This document shows, one piece after another, positions 46,472 through 55,288 of a stretch of DNA of 64,000 nt; position 1 is the stretch's first letter; every line of letters starts with the position of its first letter. The stretch spans positions 248,001 to 312,000 of the forward strand of contig NZ_FUYX01000004.1 of NCBI RefSeq assembly GCF_900168195.1. The letters are read 5' to 3'. The translations under genes were made by a program, and so were the position numbers. This stretch comes from Allobosea thiooxidans (lineage in GTDB: Bacteria > Pseudomonadota > Alphaproteobacteria > Rhizobiales > Beijerinckiaceae). The notes beneath the pieces are model-generated. The model ran no database searches, was not told where the DNA came from, and was given only the letters and a program-made list of their open reading frames with translations.

Positions 46472-47068
46472 TCAGCCCTTCGAGCGGACACCGTCGAAGG
46501 TCGAGCGGATGGCGCGCGCCAGCGCGATCGCCGCCCAGCCCTGGAAGATCAGCTCGATCGCCAGGAAGGTGCCGAGCACCCACAGGCTGGAGCCCGGCCA
46601 CTGCGCCAGGATCATGCCGCCCAGCAAGAGCGACAGCACGCCCGAGAAGGCGACCCAGCCCCAATAGGGCAGTTCCCGGTTCTGGAAGGCCATGACGAGG
46701 CGCAGCACGCCCGTCGCGACCAGGGCCGCACCGGCCAGCAGGGTCAGCGAAGCCGTGGCGACGAGCGGATTGACGAAGGTCATCACGCCGACCGCGACGT
46801 AGAGCACGCCGATCAGCAGGTGCCACAGGCGGCTTTTCCAGCCCTGGTGTCGGAAGGCGTCGATCAGCACGACGATGCCGCCGACGAAGATCATCGCGCC
46901 GAACCAGATCGCGCTCGCGAGGCTGAGCAGCGCCACCGCGCCCAGGCCGAGAACGCCGAGGATGATGAGGACGATGCCCTCGGCCATCAACCAGCCCCAG
47001 CTGCGCCGGAGCGGAATGAGATGCGTACCGAGAGAGGGAGGGGTGGAAGCTTCAGAGGGTGTGCTCAT
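46472..47068 (-). CDS. HdeD-family membrane protein
   Basis: 198 residues, six membrane helices in a repeated three-helix layout. Start PLRRSWGWLMAEGIVLIILGVLG matches the HdeD pattern. HdeD is tied to acid resistance in enterobacteria; here the function is unproven. Convergent with paralogue 2 (10-base gap). Confidence 0.88.
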   Translation of the reverse strand: MSTPSEASTPPSLGTHLIPLRRSWGWLMAEGIVLIILGVLGLGAVALLSLASAIWFGAMIFVGGIVVLIDAFRHQGWKSRLWHLLIGVLYVAVGVMTFVNPLVATASLTLLAGAALVATGVLRLVMAFQNRELPYWGWVAFSGVLSLLLGGMILAQWPGSSLWVLGTFLAIELIFQGWAAIALARAIRSTFDGVRSKG

Positions 47069-47179
47069 GACAACCGTCTCCGTTCCGGGCAGGCCGCGAC
47101 AGCCGGGGCCGCCTCATTCGACAGACCGCATGAGAAACCCGCGCAGCGGTTGCGTCAATGATCTGACGCAAGCCATGCG

Positions 47180-47890
47180 TCAGTAGGTGGCGCGCCCGCC
47201 CGAGAGATCGAAGACCGCCCCGGTCGAGAAGCTGCAGCGCTCGCTCGCGAGCCAGGCGACCAGCTCGGCCAGTTCCGCAACCGTGCCGAGGCGCTTCAGC
47301 GGGCTCTTGGCGATCATGGTCGCGACCGTCTCGGCGCTCATCTGCTGGAGCAGGTCGGTCTCGATCGCCGCCGGAGCGACGGCGTTGACCAGAATGCCGG
47401 TCCCGGCGAGCTCCTTGCCATGCGCCTTGGTGAGGGCGATGACGCCGGCCTTGGCGGCGCTGTAGGCCGCGAGGGTCGGCGTGCCCTCCTTGCCGGCGAG
47501 CGAGGCGATGTTGACGATACGGCCGTAGCCACGCGGCAGCATCGCCGCCGCCACCGCACGCGAGCAGAGGAAGGTCCCGGTCAGGTTGATCGCCTGCACC
47601 TTCTGCCATTGCGCGAGCGGCGTGTCGGCGACCGTCGTCGAGGGACCGGTCAGGCCGGCATTGTTGACCAGCACGGCGACCGGGCCATGTTCGCGCTCGG
47701 TCGAAGCGAGGGCTTCCGCGACCGAGCGTTCGTCGGAGACGTCGCAGGCGAGATGGCGCCGCCCGGCCGTGCCCGGAGCGGCGATATCCCAGACGACCGG
47801 AACGAAACCGTCCTGCTCGAGCCTGTCGGCGACCGCGGCGCCGATGCCCTTGGCGCCGCCGGTGACGACGGCGATCCCCCGCTCCGCCAT
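47180..47890 (-). CDS. Short-chain dehydrogenase/reductase
   Basis: 236 residues, classical SDR. Cofactor motif TGGAKGIGAAVA (residues 10-21), NNAGLTG, catalytic Ser in NIASLAGKEG, and YSAAKAG with the Tyr-x-x-x-Lys pair. It starts 7 bases after transaldolase, so the two form one unit. In this setting it may oxidise a sugar or polyol (inference). Confidence 0.92.
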   Translation of the reverse strand: MAERGIAVVTGGAKGIGAAVADRLEQDGFVPVVWDIAAPGTAGRRHLACDVSDERSVAEALASTEREHGPVAVLVNNAGLTGPSTTVADTPLAQWQKVQAINLTGTFLCSRAVAAAMLPRGYGRIVNIASLAGKEGTPTLAAYSAAKAGVIALTKAHGKELAGTGILVNAVAPAAIETDLLQQMSAETVATMIAKSPLKRLGTVAELAELVAWLASERCSFSTGAVFDLSGGRATY

Positions 47891-47897
47891 GGTCGGC

Positions 47898-48854
47898 TCA
47901 GCCGAGCTTCTCTGCGACGAGCCTGCGCAGGCTGCGCAGGTCCTTGACGAAGCCGCGGATGCCCTCGGCCAACTTCTCGGTCGCCATCGCGTCCTCGTTC
48001 ATCGCGAAGCGGAAGGCCTTTTCGTCGAGGACGAGCTTCTCCGGCGCCTTGCCCGGCGCCTCGGGCTTCAGCTTGCGGGGCAGCTCGCCGGTCGCGCCGG
48101 CAAGCTCGTCGAGCAGGCCCGGGCCGATGGTCAGCCGGTCGCAGCCGGCCAGCGCCTCGATCTCGCCGGTGTTGCGGAAGGAGGCGCCCATCACCACCGT
48201 GTCGATGCCATAGGTCTTGTAATAGGCGTAGATGGTGCGAACCGAGACGACGCCGGGATCGGTCTCGGCCGTGTAGGGGCCTCCGCCCGCCTTGACGTGC
48301 CAGTCGAGGATGCGCCCAACGAAGGGCGAGATCAGGAAGGCCCTGGCGTCGGCGGCCGCGATCGCCTGCGGCAGCGCGAAGAGCAGGGTCAGGTTGCAGT
48401 CGATCCCCTCCCCTTGCAGGACCTTGGCGGCCTGCAGCCCCTCCCAGGTCGAGGCGACCTTGATCAGGATGCGGTCCTTCGCGACGCCGCGCTCCTTGTA
48501 GGCTGCGATGATGGCGCGCGCCTTCTCGATGGTCGCCTGCGTATCGAAGGAGAGATCGGCATCGACCTCGGTGGAGACGCGGCCTGGCACGATCTTGGTC
48601 AGTTCGGTGCCGAAGCTCACCGCGAGCCGGTCGCAGACGGCGTGGACCGCCTTCTCGCCGCTGCCCTGCTTCTTGCCCCAGCCGATCGCCTCCTCGACGA
48701 GATGGGCATATGCGGGAGTCTCGACCGCCTTGAGCAGCAGCGTCGGATTGGTGGTGCAATCGACCGGCTTCAGGCGGCGCACGGCCTCGATGTCGCCGGT
48801 GTCGGCGACGACGGTGGTCATTTCGCGGAGCTGGTCGAGCTTGGAGGCGGTCAT
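47898..48854 (-). CDS. tal: Transaldolase
   Basis: 318 residues, type I (TalB-like), cytoplasmic, pentose phosphate pathway. Motifs: [10 protein letters not shown] near the start, Schiff-base lysine in [12 protein letters not shown] (about residue 130), [12 protein letters not shown] and [10 protein letters not shown]. Lies downstream of the sugar-type ABC permeases by 159 bases with no terminator visible, and just before an SDR. Suggests a sugar or polyol catabolic group. Confidence 0.96.
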   Translation of the reverse strand: MTASKLDQLREMTTVVADTGDIEAVRRLKPVDCTTNPTLLLKAVETPAYAHLVEEAIGWGKKQGSGEKAVHAVCDRLAVSFGTELTKIVPGRVSTEVDADLSFDTQATIEKARAIIAAYKERGVAKDRILIKVASTWEGLQAAKVLQGEGIDCNLTLLFALPQAIAAADARAFLISPFVGRILDWHVKAGGGPYTAETDPGVVSVRTIYAYYKTYGIDTVVMGASFRNTGEIEALAGCDRLTIGPGLLDELAGATGELPRKLKPEAPGKAPEKLVLDEKAFRFAMNEDAMATEKLAEGIRGFVKDLRSLRRLVAEKLG

Positions 48855-49013
48855 CGTCTTTTCCTGGAAATCGTCTTCATCAGCCTAACCCCCGCAATGT
48901 GACGCCTGTTCGGCAGGATTGCGAGGGGGGCGAAGCAACACGGCCATGCAACGACCCGCGTCCCGCCTGCTCGGGCTCGGCCCGAGCATGACTTTCGCGA
49001 GCCTCGGCCTGGC

Positions 49014-49850
49014 TCAGCTCTTCACCGCGCCCGAGGTCAGCCCGCCGACCATGTTCTTGCGGAAACCGTAATAGATCACCGCCGGAGGGATGGCGTAGAG
49101 CAGGCCGGCGGCCATCAGCAGGTTCCAGGGCGCGTCGTCGGCGGAGAGGAAAAGGCCGAGGCCCACGGCGAGCGGCACCGCCTTCTCCGAGGAGAGCAGC
49201 AGGAAGGCGTAGAGATACTCGTTCCAGGCAAGCAGCAGCGCATAGATGCCGATCACCACCATCGAGGGCTTCATCAGCGGCAGGTAGACCAGCCGGAAGA
49301 GCTGCAGCGAGGTGGCGCCGTCCATCACCGCGGCTTCGTCGAGCTCCTTCGGCAGCTTGTCCGAGGCCTGCTTCAGCACCCAGATCGCGTAGGGCGAGGC
49401 CAGGGCGACCATGGCGAGGATCAGCGAAGCCTGGGTATCGAGCAGCCCGTAGGAACCCATCGCCTTGTACATGGGGATGGCGAGGAAGGCGGCCGGGATC
49501 AGATAGGTCGCGAGCGCCAGGTTCATCATCGTGCGCCCGCCGCGAACCTTGAGCCGGGCGATGGCGAAGGCGGCGAAGGTCGCGACGAAGAGCGTGATCA
49601 GCCCGGTCGAAACCGCGATGAAGAAGCTGTTGAACAGCTGCCGCCAGAAATTATGCAGGTAGTAGTGCTGCTGGTTGAAGACGATCTGGAAGTTCTGCAG
49701 CGTCGGATTGTCCGGCCAGAGCTTGCCGGCCAGCATCGATTCCTGGTTCGAGATCGACAGCACGAAGAGGTGATAGATCGGCAGCAGCGTCCAGATCAGG
49801 ACCGGGATCGCGATCAGGATCAGCTTGCCCTCGTCGAGGAACTTCCTCAT
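49014..49850 (-). CDS. Sugar ABC transporter permease (MalG-like)
   Basis: 278 residues, inner membrane, six helices. EAA loop ELDEAAVMDGATSLQLFRLVYLPLM near residue 185, typical of MalG/CUT1 permeases. The start overlaps the end of the upstream permease gene by 4 bases. Together with the MalF-like permease and the binding protein upstream it forms an importer for a sugar or polyol; no ATPase gene is in this operon, so a shared one is needed. Confidence 0.93.
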   Translation of the reverse strand: MRKFLDEGKLILIAIPVLIWTLLPIYHLFVLSISNQESMLAGKLWPDNPTLQNFQIVFNQQHYYLHNFWRQLFNSFFIAVSTGLITLFVATFAAFAIARLKVRGGRTMMNLALATYLIPAAFLAIPMYKAMGSYGLLDTQASLILAMVALASPYAIWVLKQASDKLPKELDEAAVMDGATSLQLFRLVYLPLMKPSMVVIGIYALLLAWNEYLYAFLLLSSEKAVPLAVGLGLFLSADDAPWNLLMAAGLLYAIPPAVIYYGFRKNMVGGLTSGAVKS

Positions 49851-50737
49851 GCCTCGGCTCCCTTGGACAGGCGCTTCACCATCACGAAGACCATGGGCAG
49901 GATCAGCGGCATGGCGACGATGATCGAGGCGATGCCGAGATCGAGGTTGTTGTTGCGCATGTAGCGGATGCCGAGCGTGGAGAGCACGTGGTTGAGATCG
50001 CCCGGCCCGCCACTGTTGAGCAGGTAGACGCTGTTGAAGTCGCCCAGCGTCCAGATCATCGAGAGCATGGTCGAGGTGACGTAGAGCGTCGCCAGGGACG
50101 GCCAGGTGATGAAGCGGAACTGCTGCCAGCGATTGGCGCCGTCGACGCTCGCGGCCTCGTAGAGGTCCTGCGCGATGGCGAGGCGGCCAGTGATCAGGAT
50201 CAGCGTCCAGAACGGCAGCGACTTCCAGATATGGACGACGATCGACATCGCGAAAGCCAGCGTCGGATCGGTCAGCCAGCCCGGCCCTTCCATGATGCCG
50301 AACCACTGGAAGAGCTGCTGGTTCACCATGCCGTTCTCCGGGTTCAGCATCACCCGGAAGGACAGGATGGTCGGGATCGAGGGCACCGCCCAGGGCAGGA
50401 TGAAGAGCACCAGGACGAAGCGGATCCAGGGCCGCTGCTGTACGAAGAAGCCGGACAGGCCGAGCGCGATCAGGAATTTCAGGTTCACCGCGACGAACAG
50501 GAAGATGACCGTGTTGACGACGGTGCGCAGGAAGATCGGGTCGGCGAAGAGCGCCTTGTAGGAATTCCAGTTGAGGCCGAGCCAGAGGCCGTAGCCAACG
50601 GGATAGACCACCATCACAGCGAAGACGAGCACATAGGGCGCCAGCATGATCGTGCCCCAGATCGCGCGGTCGCGCGTGAAGCCCGACGCATCCTCGCGTG
50701 GTGCCGAAATCGGCGCTGTCATGACGGCAGTGCTCAT
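49847..50737 (-). CDS. Sugar ABC transporter permease (MalF-like)
   Basis: 296 residues from ATG 50737 (AGGGAGAG upstream). Six helices and the EAA loop LYEAASVDGANRWQQFRFITWPSL near residue 195. Located between the binding protein and the second permease. Typical CUT1 family member. Confidence 0.93.
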   Translation of the reverse strand: MSTAVMTAPISAPREDASGFTRDRAIWGTIMLAPYVLVFAVMVVYPVGYGLWLGLNWNSYKALFADPIFLRTVVNTVIFLFVAVNLKFLIALGLSGFFVQQRPWIRFVLVLFILPWAVPSIPTILSFRVMLNPENGMVNQQLFQWFGIMEGPGWLTDPTLAFAMSIVVHIWKSLPFWTLILITGRLAIAQDLYEAASVDGANRWQQFRFITWPSLATLYVTSTMLSMIWTLGDFNSVYLLNSGGPGDLNHVLSTLGIRYMRNNNLDLGIASIIVAMPLILPMVFVMVKRLSKGAEA

Positions 50738-50828
50738 GGACTCTCCCTGGAAATGGACCCGGTGAAAGCTCCGCCGCGGCAAGCATCGCCGCGGCGGATC
50801 GAAGAGGCAAGCGCGAGCTGCGCGAAGA

Positions 50829-52211
50829 TCAGCCGGCGATCTGCTTGATACGGGCGATCATCTCGTCCACGGCCTGCTCGGCCGGGATCTTGTCCTGAAC
50901 CACGCGATTCACGGCCTTGGCCCAGACGTTCTCGGCGTTCACGGTCGTGAAGTTGTAGTTGTAGACGAACTGGAACGGCACCGTGCCGTCCTTGTACTGC
51001 TTGTAGACGACCGCGCGATGCGGGTCCTTGCCATCCGACCAGAACGGCGCCTCGATGCCCTTCAGCGTCGTCGGCACCCAGCGGCCGGCCGAGCCCTCGA
51101 CGAAGGGCCGCAGGTTCTCGTCCTTCATGAAGAAGGCCATGAACTCCTTGGCGCGCTTCTTGTTCTTGGCGTCGGCGAAGATCACCGCCGTCTTGACCGC
51201 GGCGAGGTTGGTCATCTTGCTGCCGTCGGCCTTGAGCGGGAACTCGGCCGTGCGGATGTTGTCCTCGTAGTTCTTCTTGGCCGTGGCGCGCTGCTCGGCG
51301 GTGAGCGCGGCGTTGTTCATGTCGTCCATGTGCTTGCCGGCGATCGAGATCGTGGCGTTGTGCGTGGCGACGGTGGTGCGGTTGTGGAAAGCGACGTTGT
51401 TGTCCGGGTCGAGCCAGTTGACCGAGGACGGCGGGGTGCAGCCGCGCTGGAAGATGTTGGCGTAGGACTTCACCGCCTCGACCATCGCCTTCTTGTTCTC
51501 GGGCTGGTCGAGCACGATCTTGCCGTTCTCGTCGACGACCTTGGCGTTATAGGCGTTGGCGAAGGTCAGGAACGAATAGAAGGTGTCGGACGCCGCGATG
51601 CCCATCGGATGGCCGATGCCGTAGACGCGCTTGCCCTTGGCGCGCATCGCGCCCTGCACCTTGTCGCACCAGAAGTCCCAGTAGCCGTTCCAGGTCTTGG
51701 GGATGTCGGCCTCCTTGAAGCCGGCCTCCTCCAGCATGTCCTTCCAGTAGGTGATGTGCATCATCTGCTGCTCGACCGGGAAGGCATAGTATGACTTCTT
51801 GCCGGCCTTGCCGTTCATCAGGAAGGTGGTCGAGAGCGCCATCGGCTGGAACTCCGACTTCAGCGGCTCGATCACGTCCGAGACGTCCTCGAGCTTGCCG
51901 TCATAGGCCCATTTGCCGGTGGTGCGGAAATCATAGGTCGTGCAGAAGCCGACATCCGGCGGCGTGCCCGCATCGACGGCGCCGACCGATTTCGTGACGC
52001 AATCCTCGGTCGCGTAGAGCGAGAGCTCGACCTTGACGCCCGTCGCCTTCTGGAACTTGTCGACGACCGCCAGCAGCGCGTCGTCCTCGCCTTTGTAGAA
52101 GCCCTTGGTGAACCAGGCGGTCAGCACTTCCTGTGCCGAAGCGGCGCCCGACCAGCCCGCAACGACGGCCGCGACGGCCGTGCCCGCAACGAAATACCGA
52201 TCCAACTTCAT
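50829..52211 (-). CDS. Sugar ABC transporter substrate-binding protein
   Basis: 460 residues with a signal peptide (cleavage after ASA near residue 26). Family 1 solute-binding fold: EVLTAWFTKGFYKGED at the mature start, then YYAFPVEQQMMHITYWKDMLEEAGF, typical for CUT1 binding proteins. First gene of the operon. GGGAGG precedes the ATG and two tandem 9-base repeats lie just upstream of it. Ligand unknown; sugar or polyol by family. Confidence 0.92.
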   Translation of the reverse strand: MKLDRYFVAGTAVAAVVAGWSGAASAQEVLTAWFTKGFYKGEDDALLAVVDKFQKATGVKVELSLYATEDCVTKSVGAVDAGTPPDVGFCTTYDFRTTGKWAYDGKLEDVSDVIEPLKSEFQPMALSTTFLMNGKAGKKSYYAFPVEQQMMHITYWKDMLEEAGFKEADIPKTWNGYWDFWCDKVQGAMRAKGKRVYGIGHPMGIAASDTFYSFLTFANAYNAKVVDENGKIVLDQPENKKAMVEAVKSYANIFQRGCTPPSSVNWLDPDNNVAFHNRTTVATHNATISIAGKHMDDMNNAALTAEQRATAKKNYEDNIRTAEFPLKADGSKMTNLAAVKTAVIFADAKNKKRAKEFMAFFMKDENLRPFVEGSAGRWVPTTLKGIEAPFWSDGKDPHRAVVYKQYKDGTVPFQFVYNYNFTTVNAENVWAKAVNRVVQDKIPAEQAVDEMIARIKQIAG

Positions 52212-52222
52212 CAGAAAACCTC

Positions 52223-52240
52223 CCGTTTAAACCGTTTGAA
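52223..52240 (-). promoter_or_regulatory. Tandem 9-base repeats upstream of the sugar-binding protein gene
   Basis: On the minus strand TTCAAACGG and TTTAAACGG lie back to back, directly before the ribosome site of the gene at 52211. They differ at one base and contain the palindromic core AAACGGTTT, similar to LacI-type half sites. Possible repressor operator. Confidence 0.45.
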
Positions 52241-52450
52241 TCCGACGTTATGACCGTCTTGCCGCGACCCTAGTCGAAAAGCCCCGAACGAAACAAGCCG
52301 GGCGAGCCCCTCACAAATAGTATTTTTTATTCCCTCCAGAGCAAGCCCGCGAAACCGGGCGCGGCGCATCTCCGGGGTTCATCGAACTGTCACCTGCGCT
52401 CGCTACCGGCAGCGCCATCTCGCAGCTGCGATCATGAGATGGAGAGACAG

Positions 52451-53431
52451 ATGCAACGCAAGGCCTTGAGCGCTTTCATCCTCGCGGCCGGCCTCACCGG
52501 CTCCGGCCCGGCGCTCGCCGTCGAGGGCAAGCTCGTTCTCTACACCAGCCAGCCGAACACCGACGCGCAGCAGACGGTCGACGCCTTCAAGGCGAAATAT
52601 CCGAAGGTCGACATCTCCTTCGTCCGCGACGGAACGCCGCGCGTCATGGCGAAGATCAAGGCCGAGTTCGAAGCGGGCGCGCCCCAGGCCGACATCCTGC
52701 TCATCGCCGATTCGGTGACGATGGAGGGCCTCAAGAAGGACGACCGCCTGCTCGCCCATGACAAGGCCGACGTCTCCGCCTATCCGGCCGGTGTCCACGA
52801 TCCCCGGAAGATGTGGTTCGCGACCAAGCTGATCACCACCGGCATCGTCTATAACACCAAGGCGACGATGACGCCTTCGAGCTGGACCGACCTGACCAAG
52901 CCGGAAGCGAAGAACCAGCTCGCCATGCCGAGCCCGCTCAATTCCGGCGCCGCGCTGATCCACACGATCACGCTGACCAGCAATCTCAAGGACGGCTGGG
53001 GCTTCTACGAGAAGCTCAAGGAGAACGGCACGCTCGCCGCCGGCGCCAATGGCGACATCCTGCGCCAGGTCGCGACCGGCGAGAAGCTCTACGGCATGAT
53101 CGTCGACTTCATGCCGATCCGCGAGAAGGCCAAGGGAGCCCCGGTCGCGTTCGTCTTCCCGAGCGAAGGCGTCTCGGCCGTGAGCGAGCCGGTCGCGATC
53201 CTGAAGACCACGAAGAACCCCGAAGCCGCCAAGGCTTTCATCGACTTCCTGCTGTCGAAGGACGGCCAGGAACTCGCCCTGAAGCAGGGCTATGTCGCGG
53301 CCCATCCCGATGTCGCCCTGCCGGCCGGCTATCCGGCGCGCAGCGCGATCAAACTGATGGCCTTCGACGCGGCCAAGGCGCTCGCCGAAGAGTCCGCGGC
53401 ACGCAAGCGCTTCGGCGCCATCTTCGAGTGA
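52451..53431 (+). CDS. ABC transporter substrate-binding protein (iron/organic-phosphonate superfamily)
   Basis: 326 residues with signal peptide (cleavage after ALA near residue 22). Overall fold class of FbpA/AfuA (GKLVLYTSQPNTDAQQTVDAF). It lacks the adjacent Tyr pair of ferric-binding proteins; at that region it reads YGMIVDFMPIREKAKGAP, which fits better with organic-ligand members such as aminoethylphosphonate binders. Start ATG 52451 follows GGAGAG. Followed after 19 bases by a fused permease. Confidence 0.86.
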   Translation: MQRKALSAFILAAGLTGSGPALAVEGKLVLYTSQPNTDAQQTVDAFKAKYPKVDISFVRDGTPRVMAKIKAEFEAGAPQADILLIADSVTMEGLKKDDRLLAHDKADVSAYPAGVHDPRKMWFATKLITTGIVYNTKATMTPSSWTDLTKPEAKNQLAMPSPLNSGAALIHTITLTSNLKDGWGFYEKLKENGTLAAGANGDILRQVATGEKLYGMIVDFMPIREKAKGAPVAFVFPSEGVSAVSEPVAILKTTKNPEAAKAFIDFLLSKDGQELALKQGYVAAHPDVALPAGYPARSAIKLMAFDAAKALAEESAARKRFGAIFE

Positions 53432-53450
53432 CGACGGCATCGCCTTCGAG

Positions 53451-55214
53451 ATGGCCGGCGCCATGACGCTGGCCATCGCCCGAAACCGGAAGCGGGAGCC
53501 CGCCCTGGCGGCCCCGCTTCTGCCGCGCCTGCCGTTGCCGGAAGGCCTCGGCCTGCCGGCGCTCGTCGTCGCCGTCGCGCTCCTGCTCGGCGGACTGCCC
53601 TTCTTCCGCCTGGTCGCAGCCGCCTTCGCTCCGGGCGGGCAGTTCGCGCCGGATGCCGCCTTCGCCGAGATGGCGAGCCGTTCCGCCATGACCGCGACCT
53701 GGCATACGCTCGAGACCGCCAGCCTCTCCGCGGCCGGGGCCCTGCTCGTCGGCGGCATCGTCGCGCTGGCGCTCGGCGTCACCGATGTGCGGGGAAAGCG
53801 CCCCCTCGCCTTCGCTTTCGTCTTCTCGATGATGATCGCGCCGCAGGTGGCCGCGCTTGCCTTCCTCAGCCTGTTCGCACCGAACTCGCAGATTCTCGCG
53901 CTGATTGGCCTCGCACCGGCGCCGGGCACGCCGAACCCGCTGCTGGGGCGCGGCGGCATCGTCCTGGTGATGGCGCTGCACCACGCGCCGCTGGTCGCGA
54001 TCACGCTCTGGACCGGGTTGCGCAGCATCCCGCAATCCCTGATCGAGGCGGCGCAGATGGAGGGGGCTTCGCACGCCACCATCACCGCGCGGATCGTCGT
54101 GCCCGTGCTGCGGCCGCAGATCGTGGCGGCCGGCCTCGTCGCCTTCGTCGCGGGCGTCGGCAATTTCGGCATTCCCGCCCTACTCGGCCTGCCCGTGAAC
54201 TATCTGACGCTGCCGACGCTGATCTATCGCCGGCTGTCGAGCTTCGGCCCGTCGAGCCTCGGCGAGACGGCGGCGCTCGCCGTGCTGGTCGGCACCGTGG
54301 CGGCGCTGGGCATCGTCGCCAGTGCGCTCGTCGCCCGCCGCCAGCGCGGCAAGATCGAGATCGAACGGCCGCTCGAGCCGTTCTGGCGGCTCGGCGCCGC
54401 CCGGCCCTTCGTCGCGGCGGGTCTCTGGGGGCTGCTGGCGCTGAAGCTCGGCCTGCCCCTGCTGGCGCTGCTGAGCGAGGCGCTGACGCCGGCACTCGGA
54501 GTCGCCCTCTCCTGGCAGACGCTGACCTTCGACAAATTCGCGGAGGTACTGTTCCGGCAGGCCGCGACGATGCGCGCCTTCCGCAACTCGCTGGCCTTCG
54601 CCGGCGCCGCCGCCGTCATCCTCGCCTTGCTGGCGATCGCCTTCGCCTATGCGCTGGAGCGGCGGCTCGGCAAGCTCAGACGCCCGGTCGAGCTCCTGAT
54701 CGAGCTACCCTATGCGCTGCCGGGCGTGGTCCTCGCCATCGCCTGCATCCTGATCTTCCTGAAGCCGCTGCCGCTCATCGGGGTCAGCATCTACGGCACG
54801 CCCTTCATCATCCTCTTCGCCTATCTCGCGCGCTTCCTGCCGCTGGCCCTGAAGGCTCCAGTCGCGGCCATGGCCCAGATCGAGGCGCATCACGAGGAGG
54901 CGGCGAAGCTCGACGGCGCCAATCTCTGGCAGATGCTGCGCTTCATCGTCGCGCCGATCCTGGCGCCGGCCGCCGCCGTCTCGGCCCTGATGGTCTTCCT
55001 CGTCGCCTTCAACGAGCTCACGGTCTCGGCCCTGCTCTGGTCGTCGGGCACGGAGACGCTCGGGGTGGTGCTGTTCAGCCTGAAGGAGGCGGGATTGGCC
55101 GGCGAGGCAGCAGCGGTCGCCGTCAGCGCCTCGGCCGTCATCCTCGCGGCGATGCTGGTCCTCGACCTGCTGGGCCGGCATCTGCCGCAGAACATCCTGC
55201 CCTGGCGCCTCTGA
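53451..55214 (+). CDS. ABC transporter permease, fused double domain (FbpB-like)
   Basis: 587 residues with two tandem permease domains, about twelve helices. EAA loops near residue 205 (LIEAAQMEGASHATITARIVV) and near residue 480 (HEEAAKLDGANLWQMLRFIVA). Normal length for FbpB-like fused permeases. No ATP-binding gene follows; the next gene is a signalling protein. Another ATPase must serve this transporter. ATG 53463 is an alternative start. Confidence 0.92.
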   Translation: MAGAMTLAIARNRKREPALAAPLLPRLPLPEGLGLPALVVAVALLLGGLPFFRLVAAAFAPGGQFAPDAAFAEMASRSAMTATWHTLETASLSAAGALLVGGIVALALGVTDVRGKRPLAFAFVFSMMIAPQVAALAFLSLFAPNSQILALIGLAPAPGTPNPLLGRGGIVLVMALHHAPLVAITLWTGLRSIPQSLIEAAQMEGASHATITARIVVPVLRPQIVAAGLVAFVAGVGNFGIPALLGLPVNYLTLPTLIYRRLSSFGPSSLGETAALAVLVGTVAALGIVASALVARRQRGKIEIERPLEPFWRLGAARPFVAAGLWGLLALKLGLPLLALLSEALTPALGVALSWQTLTFDKFAEVLFRQAATMRAFRNSLAFAGAAAVILALLAIAFAYALERRLGKLRRPVELLIELPYALPGVVLAIACILIFLKPLPLIGVSIYGTPFIILFAYLARFLPLALKAPVAAMAQIEAHHEEAAKLDGANLWQMLRFIVAPILAPAAAVSALMVFLVAFNELTVSALLWSSGTETLGVVLFSLKEAGLAGEAAAVAVSASAVILAAMLVLDLLGRHLPQNILPWRL

Positions 55215-55288
55215 CGGGGCGCGCGGCCGGATGGAAACGGCCCTTCGCCGTGACGGAAAATTAAGCTTGCGAGCGCCCTAGATGAGCC

